Source of the DNA: Streptococcus oralis
GTDB taxonomy: Bacteria > Bacillota > Bacilli > Lactobacillales > Streptococcaceae
Direction of reading: 5' to 3'
Assembly (NCBI RefSeq): GCF_004127215.1
Contig: NZ_QEWJ01000008.1
Location: 1 to 64,000, forward strand
Length of the DNA: 64,000 bases
Shown here: piece by piece, positions 35,944-45,996 of the stretch
How the letters are laid out: the number at the start of each line of letters is the position of its first letter
Numbering within the stretch: the stretch's first letter is position 1
Position numbers and translations under genes: made by a program
Notes under the pieces: model-generated
What the model was told of the DNA's origin: nothing
Databases searched by the model: none
What the model saw: the letters and a program-made list of their open reading frames with translations, nothing else

Positions 35944-37200
35944 ATGAAAACACCATTTATCAACCGTGAAGATTTGGAAACGATTGTTGCAGAGTTCCCA
36001 ACTCCCTTTCACTTATATGATGAGAAGGGAATTCGCGAAAAAGCGCGAGCAGTCAACAAGGCCTTTTCTTGGAACAAGGGCTTTAAGGAATATTTTGCAG
36101 TCAAGGCTACTCCAACCCCAGCCATCTTGAAAATCCTCAAAGAGGAAAGTTGTGGTGTGGACTGCTCCAGTTATGTGGAGCTCCTGATGAGCCATAAACT
36201 TGGATTTGCAGGTCCTGAGATCATGTTCTCATCAAACAACACGCCAGACCAAGAGTACACTTATGCCCATGAATTAGGTGCGACCATAAACTTGGATGCC
36301 TTTGAAGACATTGAACATCTGGAGCGGGCTGCAGGTATCCCAGAAACCATTTCCTGTCGTTACAATCCAGGCGGAGTCTTTGAGTTAGGAACAGATATCA
36401 TGGACAATCCTGGAGAAGCCAAGTTTGGTATGACCAAGGAACAACTCTTTGAAGCCTTTGCTGTTTTGAAGGAAAAAGGAGCCAAGACTTTTGGGATTCA
36501 CTCTTTCCTAGCATCCAATACCGTGACCCATCTCTACTACCCAGAGTTAGCCCGCCAGCTCTTTGAATTAGCTGTGGAAATCAAAGAAAAATTGGGGATT
36601 TCACTGGACTTTATTAACCTTTCTGGCGGAATCGGTGTCAACTATCGCCCAGAACAGGAGCCAAATGATATTGCGATGATTGGTGAGGGTGTGCGTAAGG
36701 TTTATGAAGAAGTCCTTACGCCAGCAGGTCTTGGTCAGGTCAAGATTTTCACGGAATTGGGGCGCTTTATGTTGGCACCTCACGGAGTTCTGGTCACAAG
36801 AGTCACTCATAAGAAAAAAACTTACCGTACCTATCTGGGTGTGGATGCCTCAGCAGTCAATCTCATGCGCCCAGCCATGTACGGTGCCTACCACCATATT
36901 ACCAATCTCACCCATCCAGACGGTCCCGTCGAGGTTGTAGATGTGGTCGGGTCGCTCTGTGAAAACAATGATAAATTTGCTGTTAACCGCAAACTACCTC
37001 ATACAGAAATCGGTGATTTGCTGGTGATTCATGATACAGGTGCACATGGATTCTCTATGGGTTATCAGTATAATGCCAAACTACGCTCGGCAGAAATCCT
37101 CTATACCGAAGAAGGAAAAGCCCGCCAAATCCGCCGTGCAGAGCGCCCTGAGGACTATTTTGCAACCTTGTATGGTTTTGATTTTGAATCGGATCATTAA
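35944..37200 (+). CDS. lysA: Diaminopimelate decarboxylase
   Basis: A 418-aa PLP-dependent fold-type III decarboxylase making L-lysine, which streptococci need for peptidoglycan cross-links. It has YFAVKATPTPAIL with the PLP lysine, the Gly-rich LSGGIGVNYRPEQ, and the SLCENNDKFA block with the Cys typical of substrate binding. Identity to other decarboxylases of this fold is possible, but the purR-lysA-pflA neighbourhood supports it. The start at 35944 is chosen because AAGG lies too close to the ATG at 35938. Confidence 0.85.
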   Translation: MKTPFINREDLETIVAEFPTPFHLYDEKGIREKARAVNKAFSWNKGFKEYFAVKATPTPAILKILKEESCGVDCSSYVELLMSHKLGFAGPEIMFSSNNTPDQEYTYAHELGATINLDAFEDIEHLERAAGIPETISCRYNPGGVFELGTDIMDNPGEAKFGMTKEQLFEAFAVLKEKGAKTFGIHSFLASNTVTHLYYPELARQLFELAVEIKEKLGISLDFINLSGGIGVNYRPEQEPNDIAMIGEGVRKVYEEVLTPAGLGQVKIFTELGRFMLAPHGVLVTRVTHKKKTYRTYLGVDASAVNLMRPAMYGAYHHITNLTHPDGPVEVVDVVGSLCENNDKFAVNRKLPHTEIGDLLVIHDTGAHGFSMGYQYNAKLRSAEILYTEEGKARQIRRAERPEDYFATLYGFDFESDH

Positions 37201-37278
37201 AAGAAATTGAAAATGAAAGTGAAAAACAGATTACTTTCTAAAAAATAGACAAAAAAACCTTGTTTTTCACCTTACTCG

Positions 37279-37307
37279 TGATATAATAAAACTATAAAAC
37301 GGTTTCA
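37279..37307 (+). promoter_or_regulatory. pflA promoter with downstream cre
   Basis: TGATATAAT (37279-37287), with ATAAAACGGTTTCA (37294-37307) just downstream agreeing with the cre core at 12 of 14 positions. A CcpA roadblock position. Confidence 0.6.
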
Positions 37308-37321
37308 AGGAAGGTGACGGT

Positions 37322-38116
37322 ATGTCTGAAGAAACAATTGACTATGGACAAGTGACAGGAATGGTGCATTCGACAGAGAGTTTTGGGGCGGTAGATGGCC
37401 CTGGGATTCGTTTTATTGTCTTTTTGCAGGGTTGTCACATGCGTTGCCAGTACTGCCATAACCCAGACACATGGGCTATGGAGACCAATAAATCACGCGA
37501 ACGGACAGTAGATGATGTCTTGACAGAAGCTCTTCGCTACCGTGGATTCTGGGGAGACAAGGGAGGAATCACTGTCAGTGGTGGAGAGGCCCTCTTGCAG
37601 ATTGATTTCTTGATTGCCCTCTTTACCAAGGCCAAGGAAAAAGGAATCCACTGTACCTTGGACACCTGTGCCCTTCCATTCCGTAACAAGCCACGTTATC
37701 TCGAAAAGTTTAATAAACTCATGGCTGTGACAGACTTGGTTCTCTTAGATATCAAGGAAATCAACGAAGAACAGCACAAGATTGTAACCAGCCAAACCAA
37801 TAAGAACATTTTGGCCTGTGCCCAGTACCTATCAGATATTGGGAAGCCTGTTTGGATTCGCCACGTGCTGGTTCCAGGTTTGACAGACAGAGATGAGGAC
37901 TTGATCGAACTCGGTAAGTTTGTCAAGACCCTCAAAAATGTTGACAAGTTTGAAATCCTACCTTATCACACTATGGGAGAATTCAAGTGGCGTGAACTTG
38001 GTATTCCTTATTCGCTCGAAGGGGTCAAACCTCCAACAGCAGACCGTGTCAAGAATGCCAAGGAATTGATGGATACAGAAAGTTACCAAGACTACATGAA
38101 ACGTGTTCATGGATAA
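37322..38116 (+). CDS. pflA: Pyruvate formate-lyase activating enzyme
   Basis: A 264-aa radical SAM protein that makes the glycyl radical on pyruvate formate-lyase. The cluster motif is CHMRCQYCH near residue 40, followed by TVSGGEALLQ. GAAGGTGACGG precedes the start. It supports mixed-acid fermentation; pfl itself is not in the window. A cre-like site suggests CcpA control. Confidence 0.95.
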   Translation: MSEETIDYGQVTGMVHSTESFGAVDGPGIRFIVFLQGCHMRCQYCHNPDTWAMETNKSRERTVDDVLTEALRYRGFWGDKGGITVSGGEALLQIDFLIALFTKAKEKGIHCTLDTCALPFRNKPRYLEKFNKLMAVTDLVLLDIKEINEEQHKIVTSQTNKNILACAQYLSDIGKPVWIRHVLVPGLTDRDEDLIELGKFVKTLKNVDKFEILPYHTMGEFKWRELGIPYSLEGVKPPTADRVKNAKELMDTESYQDYMKRVHG

Positions 38117-38122
38117 AAAAGA

Positions 38123-38186
38123 AGCCTGATGGGAACATCGGGCTTTTGTGATGCAAAAGGACTTAGCCTTTCAGCTAAGCCTTTTT
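38123..38186. terminator. Two hairpins between pflA and yidC2
   Basis: AGCCTGATG/CATCGGGCT (38123-38144) then TTTT, and AAAAGG..CTTAGC/GCTAAGCCTTTTT (38155-38186). The first suits pflA; the second is placed to serve both converging genes. Confidence 0.8.
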
Positions 38187-38187
38187 C

Positions 38188-39120
38188 TTATTTTCTAGAA
38201 TGTTGTTTTCCAGCATTGCGTTTTTTATGCTTCTTATTGGTTGTGATAGCCTGAGGCTGCTTAGGAGTTACATCTTTTCTTGTACCTGCAGAAGGGCTGA
38301 CTTTCGGAGGGTTCTTTTCGTATTCTTCACGTACTTTTTGACGAAGTTTTGGGCGAACGACATAGTTGACGATAAACTGTTGAAGAATCATCATGAAACC
38401 ACCGACAACCCAGTAAAGTGTCACACTGGCTGGTGCGAAGAGGGAGAAGACGACAATCATGAGTGGGCTCATGTAAATCATTTTCTTGAGTTGATCTCTT
38501 TGCATCTCGTCTTCTACTCCGTGAAGTGAAAGGAGTGATTGGAGATAGTAGAGGATACCAGCGAAGGCGACAAGGAGCAGACTTGGTGAACCAAGATTGA
38601 TACCCAAGAAGGTAGAACTAGCTACCCCATCAGTATACTGGGCTGCAAAGTAGATAGCAGAGAAGAAAGGCATTTGAATGAGGATAGGGAAACAACCTAC
38701 ACCACCGAACATGCTGATGCCGTGTTCTTTCTGAGCAGCAAAGAGAGCCTGTTGTGCTTCTAGTTTTTCTTCCTGAGTTGTTGCCTCTTTAAGGCGTGTT
38801 TGATGTGGTTCGAGCACATGTTTGAGAGCATTCATCTTTTCAGAGTGAAGCGTTGCCTTCCATGATTGGTAGATACCAAGTGGCAAGATAATCAAACGCA
38901 CAATAATGGTTACGATGATAATAGCGACACCAAAACCAAGACCCTGGTCGTTGGCAAAGTACTTGATAGCCTCAGCCATAGGTGCTCCGATGGTATTCCA
39001 AATCAATCCTGTGGGTTGTCCTGTTGCTTTGTCTACTTGGACACAGCCTGTCAAGACGAGTAGCATAGCCACTCCCATAGCAGAGAGGGCAAAACGTTTA
39101 ATAGATTTCAATGTTTTCAT
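38188..39120 (-). CDS. yidC: Membrane protein insertase YidC2
   Basis: A 310-aa lipoprotein insertase. The signal peptide ends in the lipobox LVLTGC (Cys about residue 26). Five transmembrane segments carry the YidC/Oxa1 core (LIILPLGIYQSWKA, FPILIQMPFFSAIYFA). The C-terminal tail is long and very basic (TNKKHKKRNAGKQ), which is the mark of streptococcal YidC2 rather than YidC1; basic tails bind ribosomes. It is not next to rnpA, which also fits YidC2. Confidence 0.9.
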   Translation of the reverse strand: MKTLKSIKRFALSAMGVAMLLVLTGCVQVDKATGQPTGLIWNTIGAPMAEAIKYFANDQGLGFGVAIIIVTIIVRLIILPLGIYQSWKATLHSEKMNALKHVLEPHQTRLKEATTQEEKLEAQQALFAAQKEHGISMFGGVGCFPILIQMPFFSAIYFAAQYTDGVASSTFLGINLGSPSLLLVAFAGILYYLQSLLSLHGVEDEMQRDQLKKMIYMSPLMIVVFSLFAPASVTLYWVVGGFMMILQQFIVNYVVRPKLRQKVREEYEKNPPKVSPSAGTRKDVTPKQPQAITTNKKHKKRNAGKQHSRK

Positions 39121-39188
39121 TCCTTCTTTAAAAATTATACCTTTCTATTCTACTGTTTTTTTGTAAAATATACAATAGTTCTGGAGAC

Positions 39189-39467
39189 CTAATTTGCGAC
39201 TTTGAAGTCTGAATAGGATGAAAAGTTGCTCATTTGCACATCTAGATAGGTAACTTTTGAAAAAGGCGTTGGTCCTTTACGGATTTCTTGGATAAATTTT
39301 GCCATAGTGGCGGAGGACTCTGCCTGAGCGAGAATTTCTACTGTACCATCGTCGTTATTCCAGACACGACCAGTGATGCCACCGATTTCAAGCGCTAGAG
39401 TAACAACACCCCAACGGAAACCAACACCCTGCACCCTGCCTTGGGCAATCATTCGAACCTTTTGCAT
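39189..39467 (-). CDS. Acylphosphatase
   Basis: A 92-aa enzyme hydrolysing acyl phosphates. The signature is GRVQGVGFRWGV (catalytic Arg) and GRVWNNDDGTVEI (catalytic Asn). AAAGGGG precedes the start. Divergent from the TrmH methylase, with 33 bp between the two starts. Confidence 0.94.
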   Translation of the reverse strand: MQKVRMIAQGRVQGVGFRWGVVTLALEIGGITGRVWNNDDGTVEILAQAESSATMAKFIQEIRKGPTPFSKVTYLDVQMSNFSSYSDFKVAN

Positions 39468-39485
39468 ACTAAACCCCTTTGATTG

Positions 39486-39494
39486 TGTTATAAT
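39486..39494 (+). promoter_or_regulatory. Extended -10 directly abutting the TrmH-family start
   Basis: TGTTATAAT at 39486-39494, then six bases and the ATG at 39501. The expected transcription start coincides with the A of ATG, so the mRNA would have no leader. Confidence 0.7.
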
Positions 39495-39500
39495 GTTTCT

Positions 39501-40241
39501 ATGACTATTATAACCTCAAAAGCCAATTCAGTGGTAAAAAATGCCAAGAAATTGCATCAAAAAAAATATCGAAAGTCTGCCTATTTGATTGAAGGTTGGC
39601 ACTTATTCGAAGAAGCTGTTCAAGCTGGAGTGACGATTGAAAAGATCTTTGCCCTAGAAAGTTACCGAGATCAGCTAGCTGCCTTTCCTCAAACTATCTG
39701 GGTTTCAGAGGAGATTTTGCTGGATTTAGCAGATACGCAAACCCCTCAAGGCATTGTCGCAGTTATTCAAAAAGAAGAAGTGGGGCTGCCTGATTTTAGT
39801 CAGGGTAAGTTTCTATTTTTAGAAGATGTCCAAGATCCTGGTAATGTGGGTACCATGATTCGGACTGCGGATGCTGCAGGTTTTACAGGGGTCATTGTTT
39901 CAGACAAGTCAGCAGATATCTACAGTCTTAAGACCCTGCGTTCCATGCAAGGAAGTCATTTTCACTTGCCCATCTATCGTATGTCTCTTGCTTCCTTTAT
40001 AGAAGAGACTAAGAAGACTGCTATGCCCATTCTGGCAACGACCTTATCGAGAGATTCCAAGGATTATCGTGAGCTTTCTCCCCTAGAAGACTTTGCTTTA
40101 GTCATGGGGAATGAAGGACAGGGGATTAGTCCTATCATGGCTGAAAGTGCCAATCAGCTGGTCCATATTGGTATGAAAGGTCGAGCAGAGAGTCTCAATG
40201 TGGCAGTTGCCGCAGGCATTTTGATGTTTTATTTCAGCTAA
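39501..40241 (+). CDS. TrmH/SpoU-family rRNA methyltransferase
   Basis: A 246-aa 2'-O-methyltransferase. It has an N-terminal substrate-binding part (about 1-90) and a knotted SPOUT domain with the motifs VQDPGNVGTMIRTADA, VMGNEGQGISP and ESLNVAVAAGILMFY. The exact RNA site is unknown. The conserved frame begins at MTIITSKANS; no ribosome binding site is present upstream of this ATG, and a -10 box ends six bases before it. Confidence 0.9.
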   Translation: MTIITSKANSVVKNAKKLHQKKYRKSAYLIEGWHLFEEAVQAGVTIEKIFALESYRDQLAAFPQTIWVSEEILLDLADTQTPQGIVAVIQKEEVGLPDFSQGKFLFLEDVQDPGNVGTMIRTADAAGFTGVIVSDKSADIYSLKTLRSMQGSHFHLPIYRMSLASFIEETKKTAMPILATTLSRDSKDYRELSPLEDFALVMGNEGQGISPIMAESANQLVHIGMKGRAESLNVAVAAGILMFYFS

Positions 40242-40295
40242 TTTAAAAAAACTTTGTTATAATCAAGATATAGTTATAGAAAAAGGAGAATCAGA

Positions 40296-40979
40296 ATGAA
40301 TCAAACAATTATTCAAGAACGTTCAGGTCTCAATCAATTTTACGCTAAGGTTTATGCCTTTGTAGGGATTGGAATTGGACTATCAGCTCTGGTGTCAGCT
40401 TTGATGTTGACAGTCTTTCAGACTCAATTGACTTACTTTTTAATGCATGGCCGTCTCTGGTTGATGATTGCAACTTTTGCAGAACTTGCTCTGGTATTTG
40501 TTGCAAGTAGCATGGCTGCAAAAAATAGCCCAGCAGCTCTGCCAGTATTTCTAGTATACTCCCTACTGAATGGCTTCACCCTTAGCTTTGTCGTAGCCTT
40601 CTATACACCGGGAACAGTTTTGTCAGCCTTTGTATCCAGCGCTCTTCTCTTCTTTGTCATGGCGGCAATCGGGATTTTCACCAAGAAGGATTTGAGTGGA
40701 ATGGGACGAGCTTTGATGGCGGCGCTTGTTGGTCTCATCATTGCCATGGTTGTGAATCTATTTTTAGCCAATAGCTTCTTTGACTACATGATTAGTATTG
40801 CCATGGTCTTGGTTTTCTCTGGTTTGATTGCTTGGGATAATCAAAAGATTCGCTATGTTTATGAGCAGTCACGAGGACAAGTAGCGACAGGTTGGATCAT
40901 CTCAATGGCACTCAGCATTTACCTAGACTTTATCAACCTCTTCCTTAGCATTTTACGAATCTTTGGTCGGAACGATTAA
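40296..40979 (+). CDS. Bax inhibitor-1/YccA-family membrane protein
   Basis: A 227-aa protein with seven transmembrane helices, beginning MNQTIIQERSGLNQFYAKVY and ending YLDFINLFLSILRIFG, the C-terminal block typical of BI-1 (TMBIM) proteins. Bacterial members act as pH-sensitive calcium leak channels or modulate FtsH; the role here is unknown. AAAGGAGAA precedes the start. A terminator follows. Confidence 0.92.
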   Translation: MNQTIIQERSGLNQFYAKVYAFVGIGIGLSALVSALMLTVFQTQLTYFLMHGRLWLMIATFAELALVFVASSMAAKNSPAALPVFLVYSLLNGFTLSFVVAFYTPGTVLSAFVSSALLFFVMAAIGIFTKKDLSGMGRALMAALVGLIIAMVVNLFLANSFFDYMISIAMVLVFSGLIAWDNQKIRYVYEQSRGQVATGWIISMALSIYLDFINLFLSILRIFGRND

Positions 40980-40989
40980 AAATCTATAG

Positions 40990-41020
40990 AGTCAGTGTTC
41001 GAAAGAGCACTGACTTTTTC
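40990..41020 (+). terminator. Terminator after the BI-1 gene
   Basis: AGTCAGTG with CACTGACT, an inner extension around GAAA, and five T. Confidence 0.85.
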
Positions 41021-41089
41021 TTATTTATTCTTTTCTTTTCTTGGAAATAGGTGTATAATGCTTTTAATTAATTTTTTGAGGAGTAGCTT

Positions 41090-42082
41090 ATGAAGAAAAG
41101 TTTTATCCAGCAACAAGAAGAAATTTCCTTTGTCAAAAACACTTTTACCCAGTATTTGAAAGATAAGTTAGAAGTTGTCGAAGTTCAAGGTCCTATCTTG
41201 AGTAGGGTCGGCGATGGGATGCAGGATAACCTTTCAGGTGTTGAAAATGCAGTAACTGTGAAGGTCTTGCAAATTCCAGATGAAACCTACGAGGTCGTTC
41301 ATTCACTTGCTAAATGGAAACGCCATACCTTGGCTCGTTTTAGTTTCGGTGAGGGTGAGGGTCTATTTGTTCACATGAAGGCCCTTCGTCCAGACGAAGA
41401 TTCACTTGATGCGACCCACTCTGTTTATGTAGACCAGTGGGACTGGGAAAAAGTGATTCCAAACGGACAACGCAATATCGCTTATCTTAAAGAAACGGTT
41501 GAAAAGATTTACAAGGCTATTCGTCTGACAGAGCTAGCAGTAGAAGCTCGCTATGATATCGAATCGATCTTGCCAAAACAAATCACCTTTATCCATACAG
41601 AAGAGTTGGTAGAACGTTACCCAGACTTGACACCAAAAGAGCGTGAAAATGAAATCTGTAAAGAGTTTGGTGCAGTCTTCTTGATTGGTATCGGTGGCGA
41701 GTTGCCTGATGGCAAACCTCATGATGGCCGTGCGCCTGACTACGATGACTGGACAACAGAGTCTGAAAATGGTTACAAGGGGTTGAATGGCGATATTCTC
41801 GTTTGGAACGAATCTCTTGGGTGTGCTTTTGAACTTTCATCAATGGGGATTCGGGTAGATGAGGATACCCTCCGTCGCCAAGTGGCTCTTACAGGAGACG
41901 AAGATCGTCTGGAGTTGGAATGGCATAAAGCTCTGCTTAACGGCCTTTTCCCACTGACAATCGGTGGGGGTATCGGACAGTCTCGTATGGCCATGTTCCT
42001 TCTTCGTAAGAAACACATCGGAGAGGTTCAGACCAGTGTCTGGCCTCAAGAAGTTCGCGATACGTACGAAAATATTTTGTAG
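41090..42082 (+). CDS. asnA: Aspartate-ammonia ligase (asparagine synthetase A)
   Basis: A 330-aa class II synthetase-like enzyme making asparagine from aspartate and ammonia. Blocks are [45 protein letters not shown]-like and the C-terminal [22 protein letters not shown] at 41054-41059 and GAGGAG before the start. With the type I asparaginase elsewhere in the window the cell can both make and degrade asparagine. Confidence 0.96.
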   Translation: MKKSFIQQQEEISFVKNTFTQYLKDKLEVVEVQGPILSRVGDGMQDNLSGVENAVTVKVLQIPDETYEVVHSLAKWKRHTLARFSFGEGEGLFVHMKALRPDEDSLDATHSVYVDQWDWEKVIPNGQRNIAYLKETVEKIYKAIRLTELAVEARYDIESILPKQITFIHTEELVERYPDLTPKERENEICKEFGAVFLIGIGGELPDGKPHDGRAPDYDDWTTESENGYKGLNGDILVWNESLGCAFELSSMGIRVDEDTLRRQVALTGDEDRLELEWHKALLNGLFPLTIGGGIGQSRMAMFLLRKKHIGEVQTSVWPQEVRDTYENIL

Positions 42083-42085
42083 AGA

Positions 42086-42110
42086 ATCGAACCGTAAGGT
42101 TCGGTTTTCT
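42086..42110 (+). terminator. asnA terminator
   Basis: CGAACC (42088-42093) with GGTTCG (42098-42103) around GTAA, then GTTTTCTTT. Short but GC-rich. Confidence 0.65.
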
Positions 42111-42130
42111 TTCTCTTTTTGTCTATAATT

Positions 42131-42139
42131 TGGTATAAT
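42131..42139 (+). promoter_or_regulatory. Extended -10 directly abutting the rsmD start
   Basis: TGGTATAAT at 42131-42139, seven bases before the ATG at 42147. No space for a leader or Shine-Dalgarno. Confidence 0.7.
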
Positions 42140-42146
42140 AAACGAT

Positions 42147-42686
42147 ATGAAAATCGTATCAGGAATCTATGGGGGGCGTCCTCTCAAGACGCTAGAAGGA
42201 AAGACGACGAGGCCGACATCTGATAAGGTGAGAGGAGCTGTCTTTAACATGATTGGTCCTTATTTTGAGGGTGGTCGTGTCTTGGATCTCTATGCTGGCA
42301 GCGGCGGTCTGTCTATTGAAGCTGTGTCAAGAGGGATGTCCAGTGCTGTCTTAGTGGAACGGGATCGAAAGGCCCAAGCAGTTATCGCTGAAAATATCAA
42401 TATGACTAAGGAAATTTCCAAATTTCAGCTCTTAAAGATGGAAGCTGACCGTGCTCTAGAACAAGTCGGAGGGACATTTGATCTGGTCTTTTTAGACCCT
42501 CCCTATGCAAAAGAACAAATCGTTGCAGATATCGAAAAAATGGCAGAAAGAAATCTCTTCTCCCAAGAGATCATGGTTGTCTGCGAAACCGATAAGTCTG
42601 TAGAACTTCCAGAAGAAATTGCCTGCTTAGGCATCTGGAAGGAAAAAATATATGGGATTAGTAAGGTGACAGTCTATGTCAGATAA
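42147..42686 (+). CDS. rsmD: 16S rRNA (guanine966-N2)-methyltransferase RsmD
   Basis: A 179-aa SAM methylase. It has [41 protein letters not shown] (SAM motif) and the catalytic FLDPPYA. The mRNA is predicted to be leaderless. It overlaps coaD by 11 nt; rsmD-coaD is a common pair, and sepM completes the unit. Confidence 0.95.
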   Translation: MKIVSGIYGGRPLKTLEGKTTRPTSDKVRGAVFNMIGPYFEGGRVLDLYAGSGGLSIEAVSRGMSSAVLVERDRKAQAVIAENINMTKEISKFQLLKMEADRALEQVGGTFDLVFLDPPYAKEQIVADIEKMAERNLFSQEIMVVCETDKSVELPEEIACLGIWKEKIYGISKVTVYVR

Positions 42687-43164
42687 AATTGGATTATTTA
42701 CAGGTTCATTTGATCCGATGACAAATGGACATCTGGATATCATTGAACGTGCCAGTAAACTCTTTGATAAGCTCTATGTTGGGGTTTTCTACAATCCCCA
42801 CAAACAAGGTTTTCTCCCTGTTGAAAATCGCAAACGAGCAGTTGAAAAAGCCGTAGCGCATTTAGAAAATGTAGAGGTCCTAGCTTCTCACGACCAATTA
42901 GTTGTTGATGTTGCAAGAAAACTGGGAGCTAAAACTCTTGTCCGTGGCTTGCGGAATGCAACCGACTTACAATACGAGTCTAGTTTTGATTACTACAATC
43001 ATCAACTGGCTCCAGAAATCGAAACCATTTACCTATATAGTCGCCCAGAGCATCTTTATATTAGCTCTTCAGCTATGAGAGAACTTCTGAAGTTTGGTCA
43101 GGAGATTCAGCAATATGTCCCAAACAGTGTTGTGGAGGAATTAGAACATGAAGAAAAAAACTAG
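42676..43164 (+). CDS. coaD: Phosphopantetheine adenylyltransferase
   Basis: A 162-aa nucleotidyltransferase in coenzyme A synthesis. It has [20 protein letters not shown] with the T/HxGH motif, [13 protein letters not shown], and ISSSAMRE for ATP binding. It overlaps rsmD and sepM at its two ends, so the three are translated together. Confidence 0.97.
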   Translation: MSDKIGLFTGSFDPMTNGHLDIIERASKLFDKLYVGVFYNPHKQGFLPVENRKRAVEKAVAHLENVEVLASHDQLVVDVARKLGAKTLVRGLRNATDLQYESSFDYYNHQLAPEIETIYLYSRPEHLYISSSAMRELLKFGQEIQQYVPNSVVEELEHEEKN

Positions 43165-44185
43165 ATGGCCCTTATATGTCATCCTAGCACTAGTATTGAC
43201 TTTTTTAGCCTTTGTAGTACCTTTACCTTACTACATAGAAGTTCCAGGTGGAGCGGAAGATATTCGCCAAGTTTTAAAAGTCAATGAAACAGAAGATACA
43301 GAAGCAGGAGCTTACCAGTTTGTAACAGTCGGTATTCGACATGCGACCCTGTCGCATCTTGTCTATGCTTGGTTAACACCATTTACGGATATTAGAAGTG
43401 CCAAGGAGACAACGGGTGGTTCTACGGATGCAGAGTTTATGCGGATCAATCAGTTCTATATGCAAACATCCCAAAACATGGCTAAGTATCAAGGTTTGAA
43501 GACGGCTGGTAAGGATATCGAACTCAAGTACCTGGGAGTTTATGTCTTAACCGTGACGGACAATTCAACTTTTAAGGGTATTCTGAACATTGCGGATACC
43601 GTGACGGCTGTTAATGATAAGACCTTTGATAGTTCCAAAGACTTAGTTGATTATGTCAACTCTCAAAAATTAGGAGATCCAGTCAAGGTAACCTACGAAG
43701 AAGACGGAAAAGTTAAGACTGCTGAAGGTAAAATTATCACTCTCGAAAACGGGAAAAACGGGATTGGGATTGGCTTGATTGACCGTACGGAAGTGACAAG
43801 TGATGTTCCAATTCGTTTCTCCACAGCTGGTATTGGCGGGCCGAGTGCAGGTCTCATGTTTAGTCTAGCTATCTACACCCAGATAGCAGATCCAGGCCTT
43901 CGTAATGGTCGTATCGTTGCGGGAACGGGAACTATTGATCGGGACGGAAATGTTGGCGACATTGGTGGAATTGACAAAAAAGTAGTTGCAGCCTCTCGTC
44001 AGGAAGCGAACGTCTTTTTTGCTCCTGACAATCCAGTCACCGAGGAAGCGAAAAAAGCAGATCCCAATGCGAAAAGCAACTATGAAACAGCCCTAGAAGC
44101 TGCTAAAACAATCAAGACAGAGATGAAAATCGTTCCTGTTAAAACCTTGCAGGATGCGATTGATTACCTTAAAAACAATCCCTAA
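43148..44185 (+). CDS. sepM: SepM-like PDZ serine protease
   Basis: A 345-aa protein with an N-terminal membrane anchor ([20 protein letters not shown]), a PDZ domain (about 125-200; [11 protein letters not shown]..., [12 protein letters not shown]) and a Lon-type S16 protease domain (about 215-345). The catalytic Ser lies in [11 protein letters not shown] and the catalytic Lys in [10 protein letters not shown]. In S. mutans SepM trims the competence peptide at the cell surface; in this organism the substrate is not known. The start lies within coaD. Confidence 0.92.
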   Translation: MKKKTRWPLYVILALVLTFLAFVVPLPYYIEVPGGAEDIRQVLKVNETEDTEAGAYQFVTVGIRHATLSHLVYAWLTPFTDIRSAKETTGGSTDAEFMRINQFYMQTSQNMAKYQGLKTAGKDIELKYLGVYVLTVTDNSTFKGILNIADTVTAVNDKTFDSSKDLVDYVNSQKLGDPVKVTYEEDGKVKTAEGKIITLENGKNGIGIGLIDRTEVTSDVPIRFSTAGIGGPSAGLMFSLAIYTQIADPGLRNGRIVAGTGTIDRDGNVGDIGGIDKKVVAASRQEANVFFAPDNPVTEEAKKADPNAKSNYETALEAAKTIKTEMKIVPVKTLQDAIDYLKNNP

Positions 44186-44225
44186 TCCGTAGAAAAATCG
44201 AAAACTAGCGCGCAAGCGGATAAGA

Positions 44226-44234
44226 TGGTATAAT
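44226..44234 (+). promoter_or_regulatory. Extended -10 directly abutting the DUF1146 start
   Basis: TGGTATAAT at 44226-44234, six bases before the ATG at 44241. Third example in this window of a -10 box that leaves no leader. Confidence 0.65.
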
Positions 44235-44240
44235 AGTCAA

Positions 44241-44471
44241 ATGGTTCAATTATTATTCACCCTAAGTAGTCATATACTCTTTATTTATTTGAGTTTTTAC
44301 CTTTTGAAGGATCTTGTGAGATGGGAAAAGGTGTTAAAAGTAACTGCTGCTAACGCAAAAAAAGTTCGTTTGTTGGTAGGTTTCTTTAGTATTGTAATGG
44401 GCTACATCTTAAGTTCATTCTTTATCAGTTTGTACCAACTGTGGCAAGAAGCGCTTAGAGGACTATTATAA
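44241..44471 (+). CDS. DUF1146-family small membrane protein
   Basis: A 76-aa protein with two transmembrane helices ([18 protein letters not shown] and [18 protein letters not shown]) and a basic stretch between. This is the DUF1146/YwzB type commonly found before murA; function unknown. No ribosome binding site precedes the ATG. It is followed 23 nt later by murA. Confidence 0.85.
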   Translation: MVQLLFTLSSHILFIYLSFYLLKDLVRWEKVLKVTAANAKKVRLLVGFFSIVMGYILSSFFISLYQLWQEALRGLL

Positions 44472-44494
44472 AATCAAAAGTAAAGGAAACAACT

Positions 44495-45775
44495 ATGGAA
44501 AAAATTGTGGTTCAAGGCGGGGATAATCGTCTGGTCGGGAGTGTGACGATCGAGGGAGCAAAGAATGCAGTCTTGCCCTTGTTGGCAGCGACTATTCTAG
44601 CAAGCAAGGGTAAGACAGTCTTGCAGAATGTCCCGATCTTGTCAGATGTTTTCACCATGAATCAAGTGGTTCGTGGTCTGAATGCCAAGGTTGATTTTGA
44701 TGAGGAAGCCCATATCATCGAGGTCGATGCGACTGGTGACATCACGGAGGAGGCTCCTTACAAATATGTCAGCAAGATGCGGGCATCAATCGTTGTTTTG
44801 GGACCAATCCTTGCTCGTGTAGGTCATGCTAAGGTATCCATGCCAGGTGGTTGCACCATTGGGAGTCGTCCAATCGATCTCCACCTCAAGGGCTTGGAAG
44901 CTATGGGAGCTAAGATTAGCCAGACAGCTGGTTACATCGAAGCCAAGGCAGAACGCTTGCATGGCGCTCATATCTACATGGACTTCCCTAGTGTCGGTGC
45001 AACACAAAACCTTATGATGGCAGCAACTCTAGCTGACGGTATGACTGTCATTGAAAATGCTGCGCGTGAGCCAGAAATCGTTGACTTAGCTATTCTCCTC
45101 AATGAAATGGGAGCCAAGGTCAAGGGAGCTGGTACTGAAACAATCACAGTAACTGGTGTCGAGGAACTCCATGGTACGACTCACAGTGTCGTACAGGACC
45201 GTATCGAAGCTGGAACCTTTATGGTGGCTGCAGCTATGACAGGTGGAGATGTCCTCATTCGAGATGCAGTCTGGGAGCATAATCGTCCCTTGATTGCTAA
45301 ACTCCTTGAAATGGGAGTTGAAGTGACAGAGGAGTCAGAAGGCATCCGTGTCCGTTCTCAACTTGAAACTCTCAAGGCTGTTCATGTAAAAACTTTACCA
45401 CACCCAGGATTCCCGACAGATATGCAGGCTCAATTTACAGCTCTGATGACAGTCGCAAAAGGGGAATCCACCATGGTGGAAACTGTGTTTGAGAATCGCT
45501 TCCAACACTTGGAGGAAATGCGCCGTATGGGCTTGCACTCAGAGATTATCCGTGACACAGCTCGTATTGTTGGGGGACAGGCTTTACAGGGGGCAGAAGT
45601 TCTCTCAACGGACCTTCGTGCCAGTGCGGCCTTAATTCTGACAGGTTTGGTAGCGCAAGGTGAGACAGTTGTTGGTAAATTAGTCCACCTTGACAGAGGT
45701 TACTACCGTTTCCATGAAAAGTTAGCTCAGCTAGGAGCGAAGATTCAGCGAATCGAGGTAAATGATGAAGAATAA
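44495..45775 (+). CDS. murA: UDP-N-acetylglucosamine 1-carboxyvinyltransferase
   Basis: A 426-aa enzyme for the first committed step of peptidoglycan synthesis, and the fosfomycin target. It has the inside-out alpha/beta repeat pattern with [17 protein letters not shown] and the catalytic Cys in [13 protein letters not shown] near residue 117. Streptococci carry two MurA copies; linkage to epuA-endA fits one of them. It overlaps epuA by 14 nt. Confidence 0.96.
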   Translation: MEKIVVQGGDNRLVGSVTIEGAKNAVLPLLAATILASKGKTVLQNVPILSDVFTMNQVVRGLNAKVDFDEEAHIIEVDATGDITEEAPYKYVSKMRASIVVLGPILARVGHAKVSMPGGCTIGSRPIDLHLKGLEAMGAKISQTAGYIEAKAERLHGAHIYMDFPSVGATQNLMMAATLADGMTVIENAAREPEIVDLAILLNEMGAKVKGAGTETITVTGVEELHGTTHSVVQDRIEAGTFMVAAAMTGGDVLIRDAVWEHNRPLIAKLLEMGVEVTEESEGIRVRSQLETLKAVHVKTLPHPGFPTDMQAQFTALMTVAKGESTMVETVFENRFQHLEEMRRMGLHSEIIRDTARIVGGQALQGAEVLSTDLRASAALILTGLVAQGETVVGKLVHLDRGYYRFHEKLAQLGAKIQRIEVNDEE

Positions 45776-45956
45776 AAACTTACGCTATGTACTCCGTCGC
45801 TTACTGTTGATTTTTATCGTACTATTGCTAGGCTTTCTTGCTTTAGGAATCGGCTTGATGGTTGGCTATGGCATCCTTGGAAAGGGACAGGATCCATGGG
45901 CTATCTTGTCTCCAGCAAAGTGGCAGGAATTGATTAGCAAATTTACAGGAAATTAG
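45762..45956 (+). CDS. epuA: EpuA-like small membrane protein
   Basis: A 64-aa protein with a basic N-terminus ([14 protein letters not shown]), one transmembrane helix ([20 protein letters not shown]) and a short outside tail ([19 protein letters not shown]). It matches EpuA of pneumococcus, encoded just before endA and annotated as an RNA polymerase beta-subunit-like family (DNA-directed RNAP subunit beta small family). It starts within murA. Confidence 0.88.
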   Translation: MMKNKNLRYVLRRLLLIFIVLLLGFLALGIGLMVGYGILGKGQDPWAILSPAKWQELISKFTGN

Positions 45957-45996
45957 ACTGGGAGACCAGTCTTTTTCTAGAGATATAAGGAGAGAT

